A DNA stretch of 37,417 nt from JBCCAG01 sp050331115 (GTDB lineage: Bacteria > Cyanobacteriota > Cyanobacteriia > CAKZMO01). Below the pieces are notes generated by a model that searched no databases, had not been told where the DNA came from, and was given only the letters and a program-made list of their open reading frames with translations. Made by a program: the position numbers and the translations under genes. Position 1 is the first letter of the stretch; every line of letters begins with the position of its first letter. Where the stretch lies: NCBI GenBank assembly GCA_050331115.1, contig JBHJHD010000148.1, forward strand, positions 1-37,417, given 5' to 3'. Shown here piece after piece: positions 6,963 to 14,826 of this stretch.

Positions 6963-7793
6963 ATGGACGCGGATGAGGTTTTAGAACGGTACTCCGCCGG
7001 TGAGCGAGATTTTAGAGAATGCAACCTGGTCGGCATTGACCTGACAGGGCAGACGCTAGAGGATGTCGATCTGCGTCGGGCCGTGCTAATGCACGCAAAC
7101 TTGAGCCAGGCGAACCTGTCGGGGGCCAATCTGCGGGAGGCCAATCTGCAAAACTCAGTCCTAGAGCGCACTATATTGACTGAAGTCAATCTGATTGGGG
7201 CAAGCGTCTCGTCCGCATCCCTCAAGGGGGCACAGCTTAAGGGGGCGGGGCTGCGGGCCGCTAACCTGACCCGAACAAATTTAGAGCACGCCAATCTAAC
7301 TCGGTGCAACCTGAGCGAAGCGCTCCTAGGCCACACGAACCTCAGTCAAACCAACCTCAAGCAGACCAACTTTAACCGGTCTAAACTGACCCGAGCAAAT
7401 CTGGCGTGGGCCAGCATGGAATCGGCTGTACTCACAGGCTCGCTGCTCAATGAGGCCTGTCTCGACAACGCTAATCTGACTAACGCCGTTATGCATGGGG
7501 TCAATCTGCAGGACGCTCACCTCTACAGGGCGAACCTCAGCCACGTCAAGATCATTGGCGCTAACCTGCAAAACGCCTCTCTCGTCGAGGCCGATATGCG
7601 CAACGCGCTGCTCAACTGGACCTCGATGCGGGGTGTTGACCTCACTAAAGCGAGCCTCTACAAAGCCGATTTGAGCTGGGCTAACTTGAGCGATGCCAAC
7701 CTGACGGAGACGGTCTTAATCAGCGCCAACCTGCGCCACACCAACCTGCTGAACGCCAAGCTGACCGGCGCAATGATGCCTGATATGTACTAG
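6963..7793 (+). CDS. pentapeptide repeat protein
   Basis: A 276-residue protein. After about 15 residues it is built almost wholly of A(D/N)LxX pentapeptides (ANLSQANLSGANLREANLQ and so on), to the end. These fold as a right-handed square beta-helix. Cyanobacteria carry many, in cytosol and lumen, mostly without assigned function; the DNA-mimic activity of Qnr-like members should not be assumed here. No signal peptide or membrane segment is visible. AAGG lies about ten bases before the ATG. It stands alone, in the opposite direction to both neighbours. Confidence 0.93.
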   Translation: MDADEVLERYSAGERDFRECNLVGIDLTGQTLEDVDLRRAVLMHANLSQANLSGANLREANLQNSVLERTILTEVNLIGASVSSASLKGAQLKGAGLRAANLTRTNLEHANLTRCNLSEALLGHTNLSQTNLKQTNFNRSKLTRANLAWASMESAVLTGSLLNEACLDNANLTNAVMHGVNLQDAHLYRANLSHVKIIGANLQNASLVEADMRNALLNWTSMRGVDLTKASLYKADLSWANLSDANLTETVLISANLRHTNLLNAKLTGAMMPDMY

Positions 7794-7840
7794 ACGCGAT
7801 ACTGCTAGCGCCACTCAGCGCCATATAGATTTGGACAAGC

Positions 7841-7866
7841 AAAAAGGGGATGCATTGCACCCCCTT
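7841..7866 (-). terminator. intrinsic terminator of the hli gene
   Basis: On the minus strand AAGGGG and its complement CCCCTT form a stem followed directly by TTTTT. It lies 66 bases past the hli stop and is correctly oriented for it. Confidence 0.75.
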
Positions 7867-7931
7867 CAATCATGTCCTGCGAACGGCAGTCCGTAAGCGG
7901 AGCGCAATCGCCCCAAAGCGATAGCGCGCAA

Positions 7932-8075
7932 TTACATCAGGCCGATTTGCTGTAAAATGCCTTGGCCAGTCGCGTACTCAACCGCGACGCCGACGACGAA
8001 GCCTAGCATAGCTAGACGGCCATTCCAGCGCTCAGCAAAGTTAGTGAATCCGAACTTGTTTTCTGTAGTTTCCAT
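7932..8075 (-). CDS. high-light-inducible one-helix protein
   Basis: A 47-residue protein with the chlorophyll-binding signature of Hli/Scp proteins: ERWNGRLAMLGF at 15-26 (ExxNxR), then one membrane helix to about residue 40. These proteins bind chlorophyll and carotenoid in the thylakoid membrane and protect photosystem II assembly under excess light. I took ATG 8075, with GAGG eleven bases upstream, because family members begin close to the FGFTxFAE motif; an in-frame upstream ATG at 8123 would add 16 residues of no family character. A matching terminator follows. Likely a single-gene transcript. Confidence 0.9.
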   Translation of the reverse strand: METTENKFGFTNFAERWNGRLAMLGFVVGVAVEYATGQGILQQIGLM

Positions 8076-8265
8076 GGTGCAGTTAGCCTCAATAATGTCA
8101 AGCTTCTTATCTAAAGTTAACATAGGGCTTTTGAGAGTGGCAATAGCTTAGCCCAAATCTCCCCATAAAGAGTGAGAGGCGTCGGCCTGTCAAGCCCCTT
8201 CAGAAGAGCGATCGCGCTGCTAATATCGCGCTGCTAATATCCCACCATCCATATCGCACCATTCG

Positions 8266-9735
8266 CTAAGACATCACCCAGTTCACCAGCGTCCGCACCG
8301 GGAAGCCCGTCGCGCCGGGGCTGTTGTAGCCATCGGGCTTATCGGTCCACACCGGCCCCGCTACGTCGAGGTGTGCCCAGGGCGTCTTCTTGACGAACTG
8401 CTTGAGGAACAGCGCCGCCGTAATCGCCCCGCCGGCCCGAGGTCCCGTATTTTTCATGTCGGCCACCACCGACTTCATGCCCTCAAAGTAGCTCTCCTCC
8501 ATGGGCATGCGCCAGAACTTTTCTCCCGAGAGCTCGGCGGCCTGCATGATTTGGTTAGCCAAGGTCTCTTCCTCAGTCCACACCCCAGACATTTTGTCGC
8601 CCAGGGCGACGATGCAGGCTCCGGTGAGGGTGGCGAGATCGACCACGGCGTCTACTTCGAGCTGGTCGGCAAACACCAGAGCATCTGCTAACGTGAGCCG
8701 GCCTTCCGCGTCGGTGTTGTTCACCTCGATGGTTTTGCCGTTAGAGGCGGTGAGGATGTCGCCGGGGTGCATGGCCCGCCCGCTCACCATGTTCTCCGTG
8801 GCGGCGCAGATAAAGTGCACTTCGACATCGGGCTTGATTTGGGCGATCGCCTTCGCCGCACCAAAGGTGGCTCCCGCCCCCCCCATGTCGGTCTTCATCA
8901 TCTCGATGCCGCTGCCGGAGGGCTTTAGGTTGAGGCCGCCGCTGTCGAAGGTGAGCCCTTTACCAATGATGGCCAGCTTACGGCGTGGCGTGCCGCTGGG
9001 GCGGTAGGTGAGGTGGATAAACTTGGGGGGAATATCTGAGGCCTGGGCTACCCCCAGAAAGGCCCCCATGCCCTGCTTCTCGCATTCCGCCTGCTCCAGA
9101 ATCTCTAGGGCTAGGTCGTAGGTCTGGGCCAGGGCAGAGGCCGTCTCCGCCAGGGTGATCGGGGTGACCACGTTGGCGGGGGCAGCCACCAGCTCGCGGG
9201 CCAAAACTACGCCTGACACCACCTGCTGCGATCGCTCAATGTCGGCCGCTTGCCCTGCCAGTCCGAGCAGCTCGACGGTTTCGGGGTAGGTGGGTTTCTC
9301 CTCTTTATCAGATTTAAAGCGGGTGTCCTGGTGGCAGGCTAGCTCGACACCTTCCACCAGGGCCTGGGTGGTCAGCGACGGATTGACTTTCCATAGGGGG
9401 AAGCTGAGCCCTAGCTTAGCGGCCTTCTCCTGCTGAGCAATGCGGGCGGCTGCCGCAGCGCCCCGGCGCAGGGCCTCCAGGGTCAAATCGCCTTCAGCCC
9501 CCAAACCCACCACGGCAATCTTACGAATGGCGCTGCCGCCGCCGACGCGGGCCACCGCCGTGCTGCCGGGCTTACCGGTAAACTCTGCTTCCATCACTAG
9601 CTCCGAGAGGGTGCCCGCGATCGCCTCATCTAGGGCCGCGAAGTCTGCCGCGACCTCTTGCCCCTCAAATAGCCCTACGGCCAAGCAGTCTCCGCTCCAG
9701 CTGGCCGGCGCGGCGTCAATCCCTTTAAAGTTCAT
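8266..9735 (-). CDS. pepA: leucyl aminopeptidase (M17)
   Basis: A 489-residue enzyme of normal family length. The M17 signature NTDAEGRL is present near residue 340, and the earlier metal and substrate residues lie in IGKGLTFDSGGLNLKP and MKTDMGGA. It removes N-terminal residues from peptides using two metal ions, as a cytosolic hexamer, and serves peptide turnover. The N-terminal domain is the less conserved macro-like region. Start is the first ATG (MNFKGIDAAP). A short direct repeat (gcgctgctaatatc twice near 8215-8240) lies beyond its stop; its meaning is unclear. Confidence 0.95.
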   Translation of the reverse strand: MNFKGIDAAPASWSGDCLAVGLFEGQEVAADFAALDEAIAGTLSELVMEAEFTGKPGSTAVARVGGGSAIRKIAVVGLGAEGDLTLEALRRGAAAAARIAQQEKAAKLGLSFPLWKVNPSLTTQALVEGVELACHQDTRFKSDKEEKPTYPETVELLGLAGQAADIERSQQVVSGVVLARELVAAPANVVTPITLAETASALAQTYDLALEILEQAECEKQGMGAFLGVAQASDIPPKFIHLTYRPSGTPRRKLAIIGKGLTFDSGGLNLKPSGSGIEMMKTDMGGAGATFGAAKAIAQIKPDVEVHFICAATENMVSGRAMHPGDILTASNGKTIEVNNTDAEGRLTLADALVFADQLEVDAVVDLATLTGACIVALGDKMSGVWTEEETLANQIMQAAELSGEKFWRMPMEESYFEGMKSVVADMKNTGPRAGGAITAALFLKQFVKKTPWAHLDVAGPVWTDKPDGYNSPGATGFPVRTLVNWVMS

Positions 9736-9889
9736 TCCCAGTACTACCTAATGCAATGTTTACAGTGCGTTGCGCAATAAATATCAGTTTGGGGCCGGCG
9801 CTCAGGCAGACCCCTGTTGCTAAATTCAGATATTAGTGCAGTTGCTTCTATAGTTTTAGATCACGATCGCGGCAGTCGACTGTTCTTCT

Positions 9890-9936
9890 AAGAAACGATA
9901 GGTTTCTTTTTGGGGTAACCCGCCGCGCGGCGGGTT
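9890..9936. other. two adjacent hairpins between mnmD and pepA
   Basis: AAGAAAC (9890-9896) pairs with GTTTCTT (9902-9908), and the plus strand then continues with T residues, so it could stop plus-strand transcripts. Next is a perfect 20-base palindrome, AACCCGCCGCGCGGCGGGTT (9917-9936), which on the minus strand lies just past the mnmD stop but lacks a U-tract. Both are visible structures; their function is uncertain. Confidence 0.5.
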
Positions 9937-9951
9937 GAATGCTCAGTTGCA

Positions 9952-10815
9952 TTACCGTGACAAGCGCCACCGCTGTCGCCACCGCGACGTCGGCTCCAGC
10001 GAAGCGCTAGCCTGCTCTTGCTGCCGCTGCTGCAGAATGATGTCTGAGGGAGCCTGCAGCGTCGGGTCTCGATAGGGAATGGCGGCACGGGTGCGCAGAT
10101 GCTCCTGCTCTTGGGGGGAAAGCGGTAGGCCTACAGGCGCATACCCCGCAACGGTCCCCGGCGATTTGCGGCCCACTCCCGGCGTCGAGCCGATGTGCAG
10201 GCCGGCGTTGAGTAGGGCGGTGCGAACTGCGGCAGCGCAGGAGTAGGTGGCCAGGTAGCCGTCTGGTTTTAGACAAGCCACCACCCGATGCAAAAACTCC
10301 AGGGTCCACAGCTCGGGGCACCTTGGGGGCGAGAAGGGGTCTAGAAATATGGCGTCGCCCCAGGCGGGGGGGACGCGCTGCACGGTTTGGCGGGCGTCGC
10401 CGAGCCACAGCTGACCTTGGCAGAGATCGCCGCCGAGCGCCCGCTGGGCCACCAGCCGAGTCAGCAGCTCGGGTACGGGCGCATCCCACCCCGACAGCAA
10501 ACTGTGGGCGATCGCTGTCTGCGGCACTTCGAGCGATCGCTCTAGGCCAATGACCTCGACGCGGCAGCGAGGATTGGCTTGCCAGATGGCCTGCAGGGCG
10601 GCGGCGGTGTTGTAGCCCAGCCCGTAGCACACGTCGAGCAGCCGAATGTGGCCCTGCGCCGCTTTTTCGCGGATTTGCGTCGGCACAACAAATTTCTGTT
10701 CGGCCTCCAGCCGCGCCCCCTGTAGACTGTGAAAGGCTTCACCGAACTCTTTGGAGAAAAAGGTGAAGGAGCCGTCGGCGGTGGGCTGAAGCGTGAAAAG
10801 TAGGCTCGGCATCAT
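9952..10815 (-). CDS. mnmD: MnmD-like tRNA wobble-uridine methyltransferase
   Basis: A 287-residue SAM-dependent methyltransferase of the MnmC N-terminal/DUF752 type without the FAD domain of MnmC. Landmarks: FHSLQGARLEAEQKF near the N-terminus, SAM loop DVCYGLGYNTAAAL, an acidic GLERSLEVP segment, catalytic-region motif FLDPFSPPRCPELWT, and TYSCAAAVRTALLNAGL. It is expected to finish the 5-methylaminomethyl group on U34 of some tRNAs. The C-terminal 40 residues are Gln/Arg-rich and less conserved. The start is ATGATG; the second Met could also be used. Confidence 0.82.
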   Translation of the reverse strand: MMPSLLFTLQPTADGSFTFFSKEFGEAFHSLQGARLEAEQKFVVPTQIREKAAQGHIRLLDVCYGLGYNTAAALQAIWQANPRCRVEVIGLERSLEVPQTAIAHSLLSGWDAPVPELLTRLVAQRALGGDLCQGQLWLGDARQTVQRVPPAWGDAIFLDPFSPPRCPELWTLEFLHRVVACLKPDGYLATYSCAAAVRTALLNAGLHIGSTPGVGRKSPGTVAGYAPVGLPLSPQEQEHLRTRAAIPYRDPTLQAPSDIILQQRQQEQASASLEPTSRWRQRWRLSR

Positions 10816-10882
10816 TGGGAGGGCGGTGCTAGTTTAGTAAGCAAACTGCGTAGAAGCTATCGCTGACTAGCGCGTATATCTT

Positions 10883-11320
10883 TTATCCCGATAATGCCAC
10901 ATAAAATTCCAATCCCCGTAAGAAATTCTCCAAGTGCAACTCAAGTGCAACTGTATAAAATTTCCACCTTAAGCTGTCCCAAGCTGAAGCAGTTATGGCG
11001 TAAGCTATCACTAAAAATAGCGCAGCCACAGATAATGTAAAGAATTTAGCTATGGCATTTGTTCTCTCTGCTAGGCCCCACATCAAGAGCAGCCCGCCAA
11101 AATTTATCAAGGTAAAGAGGGTAAGCAGGATTGCTGTAAACGGACTGTAAATGTACACAAATACTCCGATTCCCATCGATTCTACGTTGGGCAAGCTGCT
11201 CAACCATGCCTCAAATTGAGGCGCTTGAGATCTAAAATAAAACCCAACGTTTGTTAGTAAAAAACCAAGCAGGATGAGAGACTTAGAAACTTTAGGCATC
11301 CAAAAGTTTCGATTCGTCAT
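10883..11320 (-). CDS. unrecognised membrane protein, three or four helices
   Basis: A 145-residue protein with hydrophobic segments at about 13-29, 52-66, 67-85 and 93-112, separated by short loops. The C-terminus (WKFYTVALELHLENFLRGLEFY) is amphipathic. I do not recognise the family. It is divergent from the sulfurtransferase at 11490 and has lower GC content than its neighbours by eye, which could mean a separate origin. Start at the first ATG, with GGAGATAGCC-like context on the opposite strand only, so start choice is tentative. Confidence 0.6.
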   Translation of the reverse strand: MTNRNFWMPKVSKSLILLGFLLTNVGFYFRSQAPQFEAWLSSLPNVESMGIGVFVYIYSPFTAILLTLFTLINFGGLLLMWGLAERTNAIAKFFTLSVAALFLVIAYAITASAWDSLRWKFYTVALELHLENFLRGLEFYVALSG

Positions 11321-11489
11321 GGAGATAGCCTTAAGAGAGTGCTAACGGCTTTGCTGAATTACGTCAACGCCTTAGACAAGCGAGATTCGAAGGGTATGTC
11401 TAAACATATGGCAAAATTCAAAGATTCAGGGAATGTTCTTACAAGAACACTTCAAGACTATCTTAATAGCGTTACATCACCTCACTGCA

Positions 11490-12320
11490 ATGGATCTACT
11501 GACTCCAGCGCCGCTTGTCTCTGCCCAATGGCTTCACAACCACCTCGCTATTCCCAATTTAGTCATAGCCGACTGCCGCTTTTCGCTGACGGAGCCGGAG
11601 GCCGGTCTGCATGCCTACCAAAGGGGCCACATTCCCGGAGCCGTTTACGTTCACCTCAACCGCGACCTTTCGGGACCGCTGCAGCCCTCGAAGCGCGGCG
11701 GCAGACACCCGCTGCCCGATATCAACAAGCTTGCACGAACTTTAGAGGCAAGCGGCATTGGCGATCAGACCACCGTTGTAGCCTACGACGACTCCCGCTT
11801 CGCCTTTGCGGCGCGGCTGTGGTGGCTGCTGCGCTACCTAGGGCACGATCGCGTAGCCATCTTAGACGGCGGGTTTGCGGGCTGGTGCGACCAGGGCTAT
11901 CCCGTAGAGCAGGAAACGCCAGCGCCAAACCCTCAAACCTTCACGCCCCAGGTTCAAACCGACTGGGTAGTGGACAAACCGGGGGTTGAGTCTCGCCAGA
12001 ACCTAGAAAATACTGTACTAGTAGACTCCCGCAGCGGCGATCGCTACCGGGGTGAGCGCGAGCCCATTGACCCGGTGGCCGGGCACATTCCGGGGGCGGT
12101 GAATCGCTTTTGGCGGGAGGTGACCGACGAGCAAGGCTGCGGGCGATCGCCCGATGAGCAGCGGCAGCGGTGGCAGGATTTGGAGGCTGCAGAGGAGATT
12201 GTGGTGTACTGTGGGTCTGGCGTGACGGCCTGCGTCAATTTGCTGTCGCTAGAGCTAGCGGGACTGGGACCGGGTAAGCTCTATGCGGGAAGCTGGAGTG
12301 ACTGGTGCTCGTATTTGTAG
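11490..12320 (+). CDS. sulfurtransferase with two rhodanese domains
   Basis: About 276 residues forming tandem rhodanese domains, as in thiosulfate or 3-mercaptopyruvate sulfurtransferases. Domain 1 begins VSAQWLHNHL and contains DCRFSL, RGHIPGAVYVHLNRDLSG and VVAYDDSRFAFAARLWWLLR; domain 2 has GEREPIDPVAGHIPGAVNRFW and the active loop VVYCGSGVTA with the catalytic Cys. The Asp in the matching loop of domain 1 shows that domain is non-catalytic. CGSGVTA loops favour mercaptopyruvate-type enzymes, but substrate cannot be decided. I used ATG 11490, close to the usual start; an in-frame ATG at 11433 would add 19 residues. Confidence 0.9.
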   Translation: MDLLTPAPLVSAQWLHNHLAIPNLVIADCRFSLTEPEAGLHAYQRGHIPGAVYVHLNRDLSGPLQPSKRGGRHPLPDINKLARTLEASGIGDQTTVVAYDDSRFAFAARLWWLLRYLGHDRVAILDGGFAGWCDQGYPVEQETPAPNPQTFTPQVQTDWVVDKPGVESRQNLENTVLVDSRSGDRYRGEREPIDPVAGHIPGAVNRFWREVTDEQGCGRSPDEQRQRWQDLEAAEEIVVYCGSGVTACVNLLSLELAGLGPGKLYAGSWSDWCSYL

Positions 12321-12385
12321 CGCTATAGAGGCATACGCTGCGCTATGGCAGGCGTAACATTAGCCCTGACTGCTGATGAGGACCT

Positions 12386-13153
12386 ATGAAACTGAGTCGA
12401 TCTACTGTTGTTTTACTGGCGATCGCCCTTGTGCTGGGCGCTGCCGTCGTCCTATTTGAGCGCCGCCCCGACGAGTCGGATGACGGCCCGCAGCCGCTGT
12501 TCAGCTTCGAAGAGGGCGACGTTCAGGCGGTGACCATCGACACCAGCGAGGAGACCCTAGCCTTTGAGCGAGGGGAAGACGGGGCCTGGCAGATGACCGA
12601 GCCGGAAGCGCAGCCAGCGAGCGAGGCGTCGGTGGTTTACCTGCTGAATTTACTGGCGGCTGGAGAGAGCAGCCGACGACTGCCCGCTATACCCTCAGAA
12701 GCGGCGGACTTTGGGTTTGACAACCCGCTGGCAACGATTGACATTACCCTAGACGAGGCGCAAACCCATCAGCTCGTGCTGGGAAACTACAACTTCAGCA
12801 ACCAGTTTGTCTATGCGCTGGTGGACCCGCTTGCTGAGGCGGCTAGCGACGGGGAGTCTGGTAACGGGAAGTCTGATAACGGGGGATCTGGCGCTGAAGC
12901 GGCCGGTGATAACGAGACCAGCGGTGATAACGAGACCGATACCGAGGCATCAGCCGCCGAGCTATTGGTGCACCTCGTTTCGACTGACTTTGATACCGCG
13001 GTGAGCCGTCCTGTAGAAGACTGGCAGGACGCTGTACCATCGCCGGAAGCGTCACCGGAAGCGCCGCCTTCTGAGGGTGCTGAAGCGCCAGATGCCGCTG
13101 TGGACGAAACTGCTGATGAAACCGATTCAGACGCTGACTCCCCAGCCCCCTGA
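12386..13153 (+). CDS. DUF4340 protein with N-terminal membrane anchor
   Basis: A 255-residue protein. Residues 7-25 are a signal-anchor helix; residues 38-150 carry the DUF4340 fold (VQAVTIDTSEETLAFER, GAWQMTEP, DFGFDNPLATIDITL, LVLGNYNF, FVYALVD). A low-complexity Gly/Asn/Asp/Glu insertion follows at about 152-190, built partly of an 18-base tandem duplication (12904-12939), then a short conserved piece (ELLVHLVSTDF) and an acidic Pro/Ala/Glu tail. DUF4340 proteins often accompany Gld-type ABC transporters, but none is nearby. GGAC before ATG is weak as a binding site. Probably periplasmic and anchored; function unknown. Confidence 0.8.
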   Translation: MKLSRSTVVLLAIALVLGAAVVLFERRPDESDDGPQPLFSFEEGDVQAVTIDTSEETLAFERGEDGAWQMTEPEAQPASEASVVYLLNLLAAGESSRRLPAIPSEAADFGFDNPLATIDITLDEAQTHQLVLGNYNFSNQFVYALVDPLAEAASDGESGNGKSDNGGSGAEAAGDNETSGDNETDTEASAAELLVHLVSTDFDTAVSRPVEDWQDAVPSPEASPEAPPSEGAEAPDAAVDETADETDSDADSPAP

Positions 13154-13257
13154 CGCCAAGTGACGGATCAGCATAATTGAGCTATACAGTCATATAAGCC
13201 CTGCAGCTCCAATAAGCCCTGCAACCCTAGCCCACAATCCTCAAGGACACTTACGCC

Positions 13258-13713
13258 ATGTCTACTCGATTTTTGATTACGCTTCTGTGCCTGCCCACCC
13301 TCCTGGGAACGCTGAGCTTCTCCCTTGCTGCCTCCGCCAGTGAGACCCAACCTCCCCACCGCCCGACCAAGCACGCCGCCCGACCCACTAGTGCCACGAC
13401 GAGCTGCAGCATTCGAGACGAAAAAGCCGCCGCCAGCGGTGCCGCGCAAAAGTCTGGCGGCGACGTGATGACCCTAGACTTCTCCGCCGCCGCTAGCGAC
13501 GCCGCCGTGCTGCTGTTTGGCTGCGACTGCCCCTCCTGCATCAACGCCCTAGAGCAGCTGCGCCGTCCGTCGCTGCTAGCCGCTGCTGAGGGCCACTGCC
13601 GGCAGTCTATCTCTGAGGCTCAAGACTCTGATCAGGTCGACGACGTGCTTGAGGCCGTAGATGCGGCTGAAGCTATTGGCCCTGACGTTCCCCTGCCCAG
13701 CGACAAGTTCTAA
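13258..13713 (+). CDS. small exported protein with a CxCxxC motif
   Basis: A 151-residue protein with a signal peptide (MSTRFLITLLCLPTLLGTLS, probable cleavage after ASA near residue 27). The mature part has a low-complexity Ala/Ser region, then VLLFGCDCPSCINALEQLRR, and an acidic tail ending PLPSDKF. I do not recognise the family. CDCPSC could bind metal or do thiol chemistry; further cysteines occur in TTSCSIR and EGHCRQS. Its stop overlaps the convergent stop of the SDR gene by three bases (TAA and TAG sharing 13711-13712). It lies about 100 bp behind the DUF4340 gene. Confidence 0.65.
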   Translation: MSTRFLITLLCLPTLLGTLSFSLAASASETQPPHRPTKHAARPTSATTSCSIRDEKAAASGAAQKSGGDVMTLDFSAAASDAAVLLFGCDCPSCINALEQLRRPSLLAAAEGHCRQSISEAQDSDQVDDVLEAVDAAEAIGPDVPLPSDKF

Positions 13714-14711
13714 GAGAGCTCCCGCGTCAGCAGCCCCCGCCGCCGATAGTCCTCGATCGCATCCTTGAGGGACGCCTGCAGCGGTCGAAACGTCAGCCCC
13801 AGCTGCTGCTGCGCCTTGGCATTGTCAAATACCATCGGCGATCGCGCCAGCCTGACGCCGGTGAGCGGGGCCGAGGGCGGCGACTTGGTGATTGTGTCGG
13901 CGATGAACTCCTGCGCCGCGCTGACGCCAAAGGCCAGCCAGTAGGGGATTTGCCGCTTGGGCATGGGCAGGCCCGTCAGCGCTTCGAGGTGGCTCAGCAG
14001 CTCTCCCAGCGTCAGGTTGGCGTTGCCCAGAATGTAGCGCTCCCCCGGCGTGCCCCGCTCGGCGGCGAGCAGGTGCCCCAGCGCCACGTCCCGGGCGTCG
14101 ATAAGATTCAGCGTGCTGTTGAGGTAGGCTGGGTAGCTGCCGTTGAGGAAGCCGAGCATCATGCGGGTGGGCGGTGTAATGCGCCGGTCTCCAGGACCGA
14201 TAGGTACCGTTGGGTTGACGATTACCACGGGCAATCCCCGCGCCGCAGCCGCAAAGGCCTCCTGCTCGGCCACAAATTTGCCCCGGCAGTAGGCCCCGGC
14301 CATATCGTCTAGGGTTAGGGAGACCGACTCGTCGGTCTTGCCCTGGCTGGGCTTTCGTACGCTCTTCAGTATCGACTCGGTAGAGCAGTGGACCACGCGC
14401 TCGACATTGGCGGCGATCGCCGCTTCCATGACGTTGCGCGTCCCGGTTTGATTAACGGTGATGAATTCGGACTTTTTGGGGGACCAGAGGCCCGCGTTAG
14501 CGGCTAGATGGTAGACCTGCTGCATGCCCTGGGTCACCCGCCGGACGACATCGACGTCGGTGATGGAGCCGGTAACGTAGTCGATGTCGGGGTGACGGGT
14601 TTGCGGAGTGGCGAGGTCGAGGATGCGGACGCTGTGGCCGCGCTGCTGAAGGAGGGTGACCAGATGATGGCCAATGAAGCCCAGTCCTCCGGTGACGAGG
14701 CAGTTTGCCAT
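13710..14711 (-). CDS. NAD-dependent epimerase/dehydratase (extended SDR)
   Basis: About 333 residues. The N-terminal Rossmann motif TGGLGFIGHH binds NAD(P); then DLATP, VYHLAANAGLW, NQTGTRNVMEAA, HCSTESIL with the catalytic Ser/Thr, and YCRGK (YxxxK). VVIVNPTVPIGPGDRRITPP is the usual substrate-side loop. It resembles dihydroflavonol-reductase-like and HpnA-type (hopanoid-associated) epimerases. HpnA identity would need hopanoid genes nearby, and none are seen. I chose the ATG at 14711 directly before the fold; a TTG at 14780 would add 23 unlikely residues. It sits downstream of the large gene at 14827 on the same strand. Confidence 0.88.
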   Translation of the reverse strand: MANCLVTGGLGFIGHHLVTLLQQRGHSVRILDLATPQTRHPDIDYVTGSITDVDVVRRVTQGMQQVYHLAANAGLWSPKKSEFITVNQTGTRNVMEAAIAANVERVVHCSTESILKSVRKPSQGKTDESVSLTLDDMAGAYCRGKFVAEQEAFAAAARGLPVVIVNPTVPIGPGDRRITPPTRMMLGFLNGSYPAYLNSTLNLIDARDVALGHLLAAERGTPGERYILGNANLTLGELLSHLEALTGLPMPKRQIPYWLAFGVSAAQEFIADTITKSPPSAPLTGVRLARSPMVFDNAKAQQQLGLTFRPLQASLKDAIEDYRRRGLLTRELS

Positions 14712-14826
14712 GGCGGTGCGTGTCTGTGGGTTGTGAAGAGGGGAGTCATAGCCGGCTGCCGTGGCCTCGGCCCTATTCAAAGTACACCATTTCTCGATTC
14801 GAATCGGTGCGTACTTCTAACAGCGC

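Noticed and set aside
8371..9751. Plus-strand open frames opposite pepA
   Set aside because: They are antisense shadows of a complete, highly conserved enzyme.
11339..11489. Extended start for the sulfurtransferase at 11433
   Set aside because: The extra 19 residues do not fit family N-termini; the ATG at 11490 does, though the binding site is weak in both cases.
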